Both the position numbers and the translations under genes were made by a program. 64,000 bases of DNA from Karstenula rhodostoma CBS 690.94 (lineage: Eukaryota > Ascomycota > Dothideomycetes > Pleosporales > Didymosphaeriaceae), in assembly GCA_010093485.1 (NCBI GenBank), contig MU001493.1:715599-779598 (forward strand). Reading direction: 5' to 3'. Positions 54,993 through 64,000 of the stretch are shown here, in pieces. Below the pieces are notes generated by a model. It had not been told where the DNA came from and did not search any database. It saw nothing but the letters and a program-made list of their open reading frames with translations. The number at the start of each line of letters is the position of its first letter. The stretch's first letter is position 1.

Positions 54993-55511
54993 TCATCCAT
55001 GGGGCGCAGCTCGGCGCGTCGCAAGTGCACAAAACAACCCCCCAAGAGCAACCACAAGATACCCCGGCACAATCCCACGCCCCAGCACGCGACTCCACGC
55101 GCCGCCTCTCTTCCCGTCCGCCATCGCACGCTCGCTCACCAATATCAACAACACGTGCCACGCTGCCAGCACACCGCCGCCGACGCCCACCTGCATCCAG
55201 CTTACCTCCTCCACTGCCCGCCGTCCGACGGCCTCGTATACCGCGTCCAGTGCGCGGACGATGGGTTGGATGCATGCGGGCACGATGAATAGGGCGAGCG
55301 CGAGGAGGAAGACTTCGAGGAGGCGCATGCTGGCGCGGAGGGCGAGGGGGGTGGCGGCGGAGGTGCGGGTTTGGCGCCAGCGGGGGAGAAGCGCGAGCGG
55401 GTGCTGCGTTGGTGAGGGGGTGTGCGTGGGCGTTGTGGTGTCTGGGTATGCGTGGGCATGTGAGGGCGGTGGGGCGAAGGCGCGGCGATGGCGGGTGGCG
55501 GGTGATGCCAT
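54993..55511 (-). CDS. small multi-pass membrane protein, unknown
   Basis: Single-exon frame of 172 residues from the ATG at 55511. The first 60 residues are Pro/Thr/His-rich and basic. Three hydrophobic stretches follow: RLLEVFLLALALFIVPACIQPIV, VGVGGGVLAAWHVLLILVS and IVPGYLVVALGGLFCALA, each a likely membrane helix. I know no family for it. The clear three-helix pattern supports a real gene, but the GC-rich setting makes chance frames more likely. Confidence 0.5.
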   Translation of the reverse strand: MASPATRHRRAFAPPPSHAHAYPDTTTPTHTPSPTQHPLALLPRWRQTRTSAATPLALRASMRLLEVFLLALALFIVPACIQPIVRALDAVYEAVGRRAVEEVSWMQVGVGGGVLAAWHVLLILVSERAMADGKRGGAWSRVLGRGIVPGYLVVALGGLFCALATRRAAPHG

Positions 55512-55772
55512 GGTGGAGTGGAGTGGAGTGGTGCTGGGCTTGATGCGACGGATTGGGTGGTGGTGTTACGATGGTTTGTCCCCCGCAGAGTGAAGGTGGG
55601 CAGGGAAGAGTGACGCGACGCGTGCGTCTTGCCCGGGGTTCAAGGCTCGCTTCATCTTCGGCTTACTAGGTACTGTGGTATGCTTCGGCGTCCCGCACGT
55701 GAGACCAGCAACGAGAACAGGGCAACCTCGCCATTTAGAAACCCTGGTCGCGTCATCCGGAAGTACGTCGCG

Positions 55773-57470
55773 TCATGAATTCGATTCCGGCATCATCTTC
55801 ACCGTGGCGCCGCCCGCGCCCTGGAAGGACTCCCACAGCGCCTCGACCATCTTCTCAAAATGCGAAGACTGTCTTTCCGTCCTCCACAGCCCTTCGGCAC
55901 CACCTAGCTCGTCATAGAACAGCATCTCCAGCGACTGATTCCGCGCCTGCGCAAGTGCAGCTTCGCCTTGTGGTCCGTAGCGCAGCACACGAGCCCTCCG
56001 CAGCTTCGACACCAACGACGCCATGTGCGAAGCCTCCCACAGGCCTTCTCTTCTCTGTACGGAGCGGAGCAGCTCGAACGCCCGCCTGCTTACATCTGGG
56101 TCGGCGCATTTCAGCGCCACCGCGAAAAGCGGCGCAATGACGCCCATCCCAGAGGACACCACGCGCTGCGTCGGCTCCGACGACGACGTTGAAGAAGCCG
56201 GGGTCGACGTCGTGCTCTGCTCGTGGTCGAGAATGTCTTCGATCAGGCGCAGCAGCTCTGCGGCGCGCGGGTTGGGCGTGGCGCCCCATACGTCCAAGTC
56301 GGCGGGGAAAACGGCGTCGAAAAGCATGCCAGCGATATGCCAGTGCACGAGATGGATCTGGTGGCCAGACCCTCTTCGGTCGCCCTCACTGAGGCTGTCC
56401 TCGAACAGGTCGAAAGAAACCTTCCACTGCACAAGCGTATCCTGGAGGTCGCGTTTGCGGTGCAAAACCAGCTCCGGGATATCCTCTGCGGGACTGAACT
56501 TGTAATCTATATTGTCGCACAGCAGACGCCACCCGCGATCGATCGCTTTGATTAGAGCACTGTGCGCTTCACTGAGGCGTTGGAAAGGCTGCACGTTGCT
56601 CCCTTCCTTTTCGTCTTCGTCCCATGGGAATGTACGTTGGGCAACTGGCTGGTCGTAGAAGAGCGTGGCCTGCAAGTCCAGGCGCTCAAACTCGAGCGAT
56701 ATCGCAAAGAGGTCGTCCGTCTTTCCCGTAGCGTGTCGCCGCTCGTGCGACAGCATGTTCAGTCCACCTTGGAGGTGCTGCGTCGCCGCCTCGCCATGAC
56801 CCAGCGTGACCTCGAAGCAGTAGAACAGCACCGAGCAGACGAGCGCGGTCCTCGTGGCCTCTGCGTCGGGCGTGTTCATCCGCCTTTGCAGCATGCGGAG
56901 CGCTTTTCCATACTGCGCGAGCGTATCATCTCGTGCGGTGCCGCTTTGCGTCCGTGAGCCAGCCGTGTAGTCGAGATGCAGCGAACTCAGCGATACCAAT
57001 GCTTGCCGCACTGCAGCCTCATGGTGGCTCTGCTCGAACACGGTACGCGTCCAGAAATCCAGCTCCATGAAGCCGGCCAGTTCACGTGACCCCTGCACGC
57101 AGAAGTAGTGCAGCAGCTGCCGATCTTTCTGCGACCCGGGGACCTGGAACGGAATCGAATATCGCGTTATTGCAAGCGGTGGGGGAGAGGATTTAGACGT
57201 CGCGGCGGTGGACTGCGGACTGGGTTGCGAGGCAGCGGAGCCCTCGCACGTCCACCCAGCCTGTGCGCATTTGACGCATGTTGGCCGCGTCTCATCGCAT
57301 TTGATGCGTCTCTTGCTGCCGGACTGTTAGATGGTCGTGGTTCCATAAGCGAGGTATGTGGCGGCGGAAACACGTGTGCAGACGTACCGGCAGGTAAGGC
57401 AGCCAGTCCGCGATCGTGGAGTGCTAGACCTAGTTTTCTTGGCTTTGCCACCCTCGGACTTCGTCTTCAT
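55773..57470 (-). CDS. Zn2Cys6 transcription factor
   Basis: Regulator of 541 residues with one intron (57316-57387), which splits the zinc cluster. Joined, the cluster reads CLTCRKRRIKCDETRPTCVKCAQAGWTC (C-x2-C-x6-C-x6-C-x2-C-x6-C). The start at 57470 gives a Lys-rich lead (MKTKSEGGKAKKTRSS), a probable nuclear signal. The remainder (HYFCVQGSRELAGFMELDFWTRTVFEQSHHEAAVRQALVSLSSLH) is the DUF3468/fungal_trans_2-type middle region common in this group. There is no neighbouring biosynthetic cluster, so the target is unknown. Confidence 0.85.
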
Positions 57471-58427
57471 AGTGGATATCCAAGTTTGGCAAAGAACACT
57501 GCTGACCGACGTCCAAACATGAGTGGGATTGGCGAGGTTATGTAAAGGGGAAGCTAGAGGTAGTGATGCACCGCTACGGCCACTAAGCCCGGTTAGGTGA
57601 CGCGTCGTACAGTGGCGGAGTTTACCGTCGTAAGGCTAACTAACCTAAGAACGCTGCGAACGATATCCTTCACAGTTCGCAACATTCTTCTTCGTTCTTC
57701 GTCTTCGGCACGGCTTCTGAAAGGCTTGGGTGGCTTCGCTCGGCCTGGTATATATCCTCTTCTCCTGGCTCTACGCGACCACCTCAATCCCAAAACTCAT
57801 TGGAAGGTTTTATAATATGGCCAAACGAGCTTGCAGAGCACAATCGACGGGGGTCGAACGTCATAACATTTGTTCTCAAATAGGAGTGCACGAAACGTAT
57901 CTCCCGCATGGTCTAGCGTACCTATAGCGGCCATGGCACCCCACACGCGATTTCGTCCCCGATGTTCTGAGACCATGGAGTCTTGTGCACCACCGTCCCT
58001 TAGTAAATCCATCATCTGCTTGACAGTAGGCAGTGAATAGCCTAGCACGTGCGTCCGTCCAAGAATAGCCTAGCAAACGCCCGGGCTTCGCAAAGGATTT
58101 AGCCCCCCTTTCCCACTGGCTGCTGCCTACACTTGTTTGTCCGTGCGCCCATCTAGCAGCCCCCAGATATCTCCCGTAGTATAACTGCTCCGTTGTTCCT
58201 CCAGGCCGCCTCAGTGAACTGGCCTATTTTTTTTTCTTTTCGGGTTGATTGTTTGACGCGGGTGCGACTTCATCAGCAAGTGCGTGGAACGAGCCTTGCT
58301 ACACGAGCTGCGCCACGTTCTGCACCTGCGTTTTCAAGAAAGAAGGTGGATTCAGCAAAACAACACTCCTCAGAGCACCTCTCGAAGTCTTACCTTACTC
58401 TACCCCACGGTCTAGTCAGTGGCTATA
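57471..58427. other. intergenic region
   Basis: About 960 bp between divergent genes. No coding signal was seen. Confidence 0.55.
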
Positions 58428-58776
58428 ATGGGTCAATCTCACTCCCACGCTTCCGGCAACTCCCTCGAGCGTCCCCCAAGCGCAACACAAGAGCCCGAGC
58501 TGGATCCCGAGGAGCGCGCAAGAATCCAAGCTGAGGTGGGCACATGTAACCCGCGTGTTGAGACGATGGATGCGCGCTGACGTTCAACGCTAGGAGCGAG
58601 AGCGGCGCGCTGCAGCGGTACAGCAGCGCTTGGCTGGGCAGCAGAAGCGCGCGGGGAATGGCGCGGGTGGGGGCGGTGTGGCGAAGAAGAAGCCGAGTGC
58701 GCTTGAGCAGATGAGCGCGGAGAATCGGGGGTGGAGGGCGGCGGATGAGCAGGCGGAGTTGAGGTCGTGGAATTGA
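58428..58776 (+). CDS. small SVIP-like protein with N-myristoylation signal
   Basis: Protein of 96 residues in two exons (58428-58535, 58594-58776); the 58-bp intron has good GT/AG ends and a CTGAC branch, and its removal keeps the frame. It starts MGQSHSHASG, with Gly2 and Ser6 as expected for N-myristoylation. A charged helix follows (PEERARIQAE, then ERERRAAAVQQRLAGQQ) that resembles the VCP/p97-interacting motif of SVIP (RR...A.AAE.R...RG pattern). The tail is Gly-rich, then SALEQMSAENRGWRAADEQAELRSWN. SVIP is a small myristoylated inhibitor of ERAD in animals; a Cdc48-related role is inferred only. The exons are too short to stand out as open frames. Confidence 0.6.
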
Positions 58777-59139
58777 TTCCGGTGGGGTGGGGGTTGTGGA
58801 GTGCTGGCACTTTACCTGGTGGTGGTATATCAGGTCAGGTGAATGCGATGGGCTGTGGGGATCATGTGCAAGAGATATGAAACACTCTCTGATTTCCTAA
58901 TTGTTGACACGAACTACAAAGCGGTATCTCATAAAGTGATAGACAAAAATATGGACGACTGTCGCCCAAAAGAGGCACATATAGAATCTATGTCCACGGC
59001 TTACTTTCGAACCTATCTTCGCCATGATGCCCGCGCACATTAACATTCCACTTCGAAGCTGTAGCCCCATTTTATAGACCTATCATCCGCCAGCCCAGAC
59101 TCTTCATACGGCGGGCGCACTGTCATGCTTTTCATGCGT
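58777..59139. other. intergenic region
   Basis: About 360 bp with no feature seen. Confidence 0.5.
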
Positions 59140-60750
59140 GCGCTGTGTTGTATAAGCGGCAGGGTGAGATAGCCCACCAGTGCGGTGCCCTCGATGCAAC
59201 ACCTACTGGTTTCTGCCTAACAAGTCGAGCGAATCTTTGAAATGTTGTTAGGCTGGTTGTGTTGGATTCCATATGTCTATATGGAAAACTCACTGCCGTT
59301 AGAATACGACCATTGCCGGAAGCACTTGAGGTATTCTTGGTATCCGTCAGTGAGTGCTTTCCGATGCTCAAGTTGATAGCGACTGTCGCCTCCGTTAGTG
59401 GAGATTCCGAACGCCAACGTCTCGTTATAAACCGGCAAAAGCGCGTTCCACGAATTCGAGGGGCTGAAAGGTAAGGGCGGACACAGAGGCAAGTCGTAAT
59501 CGTTAGAGTTTTGGAAACGATCTAAGAGGCCCCGTGTCCAATCTAGAGCAGCGAGCATTTCCATGTTGACTTCCATGCTAACAAAAGTCAGCAGCTGAAG
59601 TGAAAAGTCATTTAATCAATGTACCGTAATTTCCAACGTCATGAACCAGTTCGACTACCTTGGCATCAGAAAGAATATACTGTTCCCAAAAGCCGGTCTC
59701 ACGAGAAGCTCCGTTCCCACTGAAATGATCGACGGTCTAAGAACCGTTGCCCAAAAAGGTAGTCGCATTAAGTCCGCCAGCACATAATCTCAAATTGGTG
59801 TAGACTTCCCAGAAAGAGAGATCCTGCAGGTCTTATGGCTACCGGCGGAGTCCAGAGCAAGGTGTTGTTGTCTGTGGTAAGCGGACCGAGATCAATAGAA
59901 GAGCCTTGCACAAGATACACTGTTTTACTGATGCTGTTCTCGACTTGATAAGCAATGACGGCAGTTAGGTTTGGAGTCCCAAACTGCTCTCACGCATGCA
60001 TGGAGGAATGCCCGCTCAATATGTATGGAGATGGCTGCTGGGCTTGAGGAACAAGAGCATTGAGATATCTCTGTGGAGTAATAGCGACTTGGTCCATGAG
60101 GAGCTCAACGGCTAGTCCAGGCGTGCTAGGTTTGGAGGGCCGATTGCGTAATCAAGCAAGATATCAGTATCTTGAGCAGCTTGCAGTGAGTTTTTGAATA
60201 CGTCCACAGAATGTTCTGTATCAAAGCCATACTTGGACCAGTCGGTAAGATCAAGCACAGCCTCGGCACCATTTCGCGCAACCTTCTTCCTGTCCGTAGA
60301 GGTAGATTGGCAAGATCTCAAAACCATCAACTCCAGCTGATTTCGCCACACATATATCGTCAGCTGCAGCACTGGACGGGATGCTGGCATCGGAGAGCCT
60401 GAATCATGAGTGGATTGTCCTCCACATGATAGGATGAGCTCCTTACTTAGGTAAGGTTTGTATTACCGGCATCTGGGGAACGGGCACGCGCAGCCGAGCA
60501 GACTGCCGCGCCATTGTACTCGTTTCCATTGTATCCATCGTATTCAGCAAGGGCATATTGGTGAACTGCCAGACGAGGGAAGGTTGCAAATGGGGAACTT
60601 CGGAAGACTCAATGTATGGTAGTCCACGTCGGTACTGAGTCCCGAAACGTGATAGTGTGTGCGAGCTGTCGAAGCACGCATCGCAACCGCTCAATTGTGG
60701 TGCAAGCATTGATGCGCTCAAAGTAATTCGGATCTTCGGCCAAGATATTC
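59140..60750 (-). pseudogene. decayed secreted glycosidase (GH106-like) pseudogene
   Basis: Short blocks in several minus-strand frames resemble one large fungal secreted glycosidase, possibly of the GH106 (alpha-L-rhamnosidase) type. Examples are DLTDWSKYGFDTEHSVDVFKNSLQAAQDTDILLDYAIGP (about 60130-60245), QAQQPSPYILSG, NLTAVIAYQVEN, NNTLLWTPPVAIRP, and NSWNALLPVYNETLAFGISTNGGDSRYQLEHRKALTDGYQEYL (about 59295-59450). Stops and frame changes separate all blocks, and no start or signal peptide is intact. The family name rests on memory of motif order, so confidence in it is moderate. Confidence that the region is a broken gene is higher. Confidence 0.6.
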
Positions 60751-60752
60751 AT

Positions 60753-60787
60753 GATGCAGGATGCGGGATGCGGGATGCGGGATGCAG
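60753..60787. repeat. five tandem 7-bp repeats
   Basis: Units GATGCAG, GATGCGG, GATGCGG, GATGCGG, GATGCAG follow each other without gaps, about 140 bp before the start codon of the downstream regulator. Confidence 0.85.
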
Positions 60788-60928
60788 GCCCATTGTGGGA
60801 CGTTCGGAACGATCGACCTAGCGTCTCGACCTTATAGGCTAGCCCCTGATTACGTCATGCGGGGATCTCCACTTAGCTCCCGCCGTTTTCTTTTGCGACG
60901 TCAATGCCAATGCCCATCAATCAAAAAG

Positions 60929-62415
60929 ATGTCGACGCCGATTGAGGAGGCGGAAACGCCGGAGCATCAAAGGGCGGCGAAGAGGAAAACGCATAGAAAA
61001 AGCCGGAACGGTTGCTTCCAGTGCAAGCAGAGACACACCAAGGTAAGTCTATTTATTCGCGCGCGCTGATTGTTTGTCTGTGTACCTCGTTATTTCTGCA
61101 TAGGTGGTGTTTTGATTGCAAATCGGAAATTCGTCGAGGAACACATACATTGTGGTGATACCTGTCATACCGTCTTCCATCAGAATGAAGTGTTTAGCTA
61201 TATTATCGTTGACCACGCGTTTCTCTCTTTCGTATGGTTACACCCTAGTCCATAAGTATGCGAGCTGACTTGACACAGTGCAATGAGGAACACCCCAGAT
61301 GTGGCAACTGCATACGACTGGATGTCCATTGCACCTGGCCAAGCCGCGAGCGATTTTCAACCACGTACCCAACGCCTCCAGAAAGTCATGCGATTGCAAC
61401 AGCAGAACGTACGGTTTCCGTAGGCAGCCCAGATGTGCCTGCTTCCTCCTTCGGTTCTGCGATGAGTATCTCCGATATGAGGCTTTTGCACCACTGGTCT
61501 ACGAAGTCGTATAGAGACATGAACGTGGACCCTGCGCGCTGGCCCGCCTGGCAAATCGACTGCGTCGAAATCGCTCTTGATTTTCCGTTCCTTCTTCGAG
61601 GCATACTTGCTTTGGCTGCAATCCACAAGACAGCTTGCGATCCTCAAGCTGACCGGCAGAGTCTGTTACTCCAGGCAGATACCCACATGAGCAGTGCCCT
61701 CGAAACCTATAGAAAAAACTTAGAACACCCGGCAGAAGAGACGGCCATGGCAATGTTTCTATTATCTATGGTCATAGTGACTTACAACCTTGCTTCGGCG
61801 CAACTAGAAGCACCTGAGGATCCCATCGGCGCATTGCATCATTGCTTTAGATTGGTCCAGGGAGTTGCGCTTGTCATCCAGCCGCACGTAACCCAGATCA
61901 TGAACAGCAGGATGATGAGTAAAATTGTCGAGCAGGGGCCTGGCATCACGTTTGAGGGCATAGTACCCGAGGTTCTCAGACTAAAGAAGCTTGCAGAGAC
62001 AAAGAAAACCTCGGCCCACGATTTTTATACGCTGGCCATTGATGATCTGCACACGCAATTTCTAAAAACCCGGCAATGTCCTCCAGAGAATGACCGTCTG
62101 GTATGTATGCTATCCTAACGTGCTGTAGATTTGTTCACTAATATATCCTGTACGATACAGGCAATCGCTTTCAGTTGGTCGTCACGTCTATCAGAAGAGT
62201 TCCTGCACCTTATATCGACCCATGATCCCATTACAGCATTGGTACTTGCCCATTTTGCAGTCCTTCTAACAGAATGCCGACTGGCTTGGTGGATTGCTGA
62301 ATGGCCCCTTCGAATCGTCCTTGCTGCCCAAAAGCTGTTGGTCGCCACACCGGAGCTTCTGACCTACCTAGACTGGCCTCTTGGGATTGTCAAGGCCAGC
62401 GCTGGAGAACGGTGA
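60929..62415 (+). CDS. Zn2Cys6 transcription factor (Upc2-like)
   Basis: Regulator of 396 residues in three exons (introns 61043-61278 and 62101-62160). Joining exons 1 and 2 forms the cluster CFQCKQRHTKCNEEHPRCGNCIRLDVHC (C-x2-C-x6-C-x6-C-x2-C-x6-C), preceded by a basic stretch (KRKTHRKSRNG). The first intron is 236 bp, much longer than others here. The body (LLHHWSTKSYRDM, LDFPFLLRGILALAAIHKT, HMSSALETYRKNL) matches the fungal group named after the sterol uptake control protein Upc2. That group name does not prove a sterol role. The last exon ends at 62415. Confidence 0.85.
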
Positions 62416-63129
62416 TGATGCAGATGCCATTCGGTTTGCGTCTGATTCGCACAATGCTTTCCGTACATGCGCGTAAAGCTTCTACGTCGGAACTTGAAGC
62501 TACCACACATCAGAAAGACTGCGCCGGACGAAGATACATCTAGTTTTCACATGCCATATACACGTCATTTGGTAGTGAGACTGGCTGGCCTGAGCGTGCG
62601 GTGCTGGTCGTACTCATGGGAACAGCACTGGTTACTCTAAACTGATTTTGGCGGGACGACGCGATGCAGCACAGCCCCATGCGCATTGCGCAATGGGTTA
62701 CGCTCCGCGAGGATACTCAGGCAAAGCCACCTTGTCGCAGTCCCGTATCGCAAGCTTTGCCTTTCTCAGGTCTGGCTTGCGACCAATGAAACCTTCTGCG
62801 AAGCGGAGCCAATTGGAGAGCGTTGGATGCGAGCCCACGAGCCAATCAAAACGTACAAAATACGCTTGCCAAGATCTGGGAACGAAGTAAACGCGGTCAT
62901 ACGCCTATGCGTTCTATACGTGCGTATACGTTTTTGTAGGGGTACAGAGGGGGCTTCGTCGCCCCCGACTTTAAAAGGAACCTGCCCGCGTTACCCAAAT
63001 CTTTACTGAGGCAGCAACGCCAGCGCGATCGTTTTTCCGTTACTTAAACCCCCTACTGCCATTTCCGGACAGCTTGGGAGCGCTTCAAACACCTGCAAAC
63101 AGACTTGGGTCATCCAACCAACCGACATT
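62416..63129. other. intergenic region before the RTA1-family gene
   Basis: About 700 bp. A perfect hairpin (stem GGGGGC/GCCCCC, loop TTCGTC) lies at 62949-62966, followed by a TATA-like TTTAAAA. No gene was seen. Confidence 0.5.
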
Positions 63130-64000
63130 ATGGCTGAAGGTCACCCCGACATTAACGACACCACAAGCTTCGTTCTTTACCGCTACATACCGTCACTCCC
63201 CGCGGCTATTATCTTCCTTGTGCTCTTTGCTCTCACAACCTTTTACCACATATTCCAAATCGGCCGGAAGCGAACATGGTATTTTATACCACTTGCAGTT
63301 GGCGGCGCATGTACGACTCCTACTCTCTGTTCTCGCTGAATGTCACTTACTGACAACCCTTTCCTGCAGTTGAATTCGTAGGCTACATCGGTCGCGCTCA
63401 GTCGCACTTCGACCAATGGAAACTTGGCCCCTTTATCATGCAATCGCTGCTCCTCCTCGTCGCACCGGCTCTCTTCGCAGCTTCGATCTATATTATCCTG
63501 GGCCGCATTATACTACTCACTGACGGCGAGAAACATTCTCTTATCCGACAAAAGTGGCTTACAAAAGTCTTCGTTGCGGGCGACGTGCTATCCTTCCTTA
63601 TTCAAAGCGGTCAGTCTCGCTCCAGTCTGCAGTAAGCTCTACTGACAACATATAGGTGGCGGAGGAATCCAAGCGTCCGGAACCGAGACCGCCATGAAGA
63701 CCGGCGAGAAACTTATAATCGTCGGTCTCTTCCTTCAACTCGCATTCTTCGGGTTCTTCGTTGCAGTCGCGGGACTCTTCCATGTGCGCCTGCAGCGCAA
63801 TGGTCCTGCCTCCCGGACTGTGGATCTTAACGCGCTGCCCTGGAAGAAACATCTCATGGCACTCTACGTGTCCAGCGGGCTCATTCTCGTGCGAAGCGTC
63901 TTCCGTGTGATCGAATACATCACGGGCAACGCAGGATATCTGCTCCGGCATGAGTTGTTCTTGTACATCTTCGATGCAGTACTGATGTTTTTCGTCATGC
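63130..64000 (+). CDS. RTA1-family membrane protein (3' end outside window)
   Basis: Multi-pass membrane protein of the fungal RTA1/lipid-translocating exporter family. Exons so far are 63130-63310, 63370-63609 and 63656 onwards, with phases that fit. Visible blocks are FVLYRYIPSLPAAIIFLVLFALTTFYHIFQI, FEFVGYIGRA, PFIMQSLLLLVAPALFAASIYIILGRII, KVFVAGDVLSFLIQSGGGGIQ and SGLILVRSVFRVIEYITG. All are RTA1 hallmarks, including the FR.IEY motif. At least six helices are seen before the window ends. Family members are linked to resistance to toxic lipids or drugs. The C-terminus is missing only because the window stops. Confidence 0.92.

Noticed and set aside
1..64000. tRNA genes, CRISPR arrays or intact transposons
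   Set aside because: I saw no convincing tRNA cloverleaf, no spaced repeat array and no transposase or reverse-transcriptase frame; a tRNA scan would be decisive for the first.

Overview
The window is nuclear DNA of a filamentous ascomycete (Pezizomycotina; the general style would suit a Dothideomycete, but I cannot name a species). The reasons are many short introns of about 40-90 bp with GTRNGT donors and CTRAY-type branch points, Zn2Cys6 regulators, a CFEM/Pth11-type receptor, an RTA1-family protein, a fungal nitrate reductase and nitrite reductase, and signs of repeat-induced point mutation (RIP). Wherever I give a spliced model I checked that exon phases join and that the total length divides by three.

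Layout, left to right. 1-2.2 kb: nothing recognisable. 2.2-4.0 kb (-): MFS transporter. 4.2-4.7 kb: three tandem, RIP-like mutated repeats. 4.9-8.2 kb (+): two neighbouring TauD/TfdA-type dioxygenase genes; the second has lost a metal-binding His and carries a C-terminal repeat domain. 8.3-9.3 kb (-): RING-YEATS protein. 9.7-12.7 kb (-) and 13.4-17.4 kb (+): a Zn2Cys6 regulator divergent from a full ABCB-type ABC transporter, with a long inverted repeat between them. 17.8-18.2 kb: relic of a secreted binding-module-like protein. 18.5-20.1 kb (-): secreted M28 peptidase. 20.6-22.5 kb (-) and 22.9-25.0 kb (+): Rrn5-like Pol I factor divergent from a mitochondrial Irc3-type helicase. 25.0-27.9 kb: one unresolved coding region.

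27.9-35.5 kb (+): nitrate reductase followed by nitrite reductase in tandem. Together they reduce nitrate to ammonium, and GATA-type sites lie upstream of both. 36.9-41.6 kb: hypothetical protein, the SNARE Bos1 (-), and a Ser/Pro/Thr-rich single-pass membrane protein (-). 42.8-44.9 kb: alpha/beta hydrolase pseudogene and a small secreted-protein gene of uncertain structure. 46.4-47.9 kb (+): CFEM-Pth11-type receptor. 47.9-51.0 kb: gene-poor, with an AT-rich island. 51.0-52.8 kb (+): amino-acid permease. 52.8-55.0 kb: no gene seen. 55.0-57.5 kb (-): small membrane protein and a Zn2Cys6 regulator. 58.4-58.8 kb (+): small putatively myristoylated SVIP-like protein. 59.1-60.75 kb (-): decayed glycosidase pseudogene. 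60.9-62.4 kb (+): Upc2-like Zn2Cys6 regulator. 63.1 kb to the end (+): RTA1-family protein, cut by the window edge.

The most unusual items are the degenerate TauD protein with its repeated NTPLRRIL motif, the inverted repeat between the regulator and the ABC transporter, the RING-YEATS fusion and the SVIP-like small protein.
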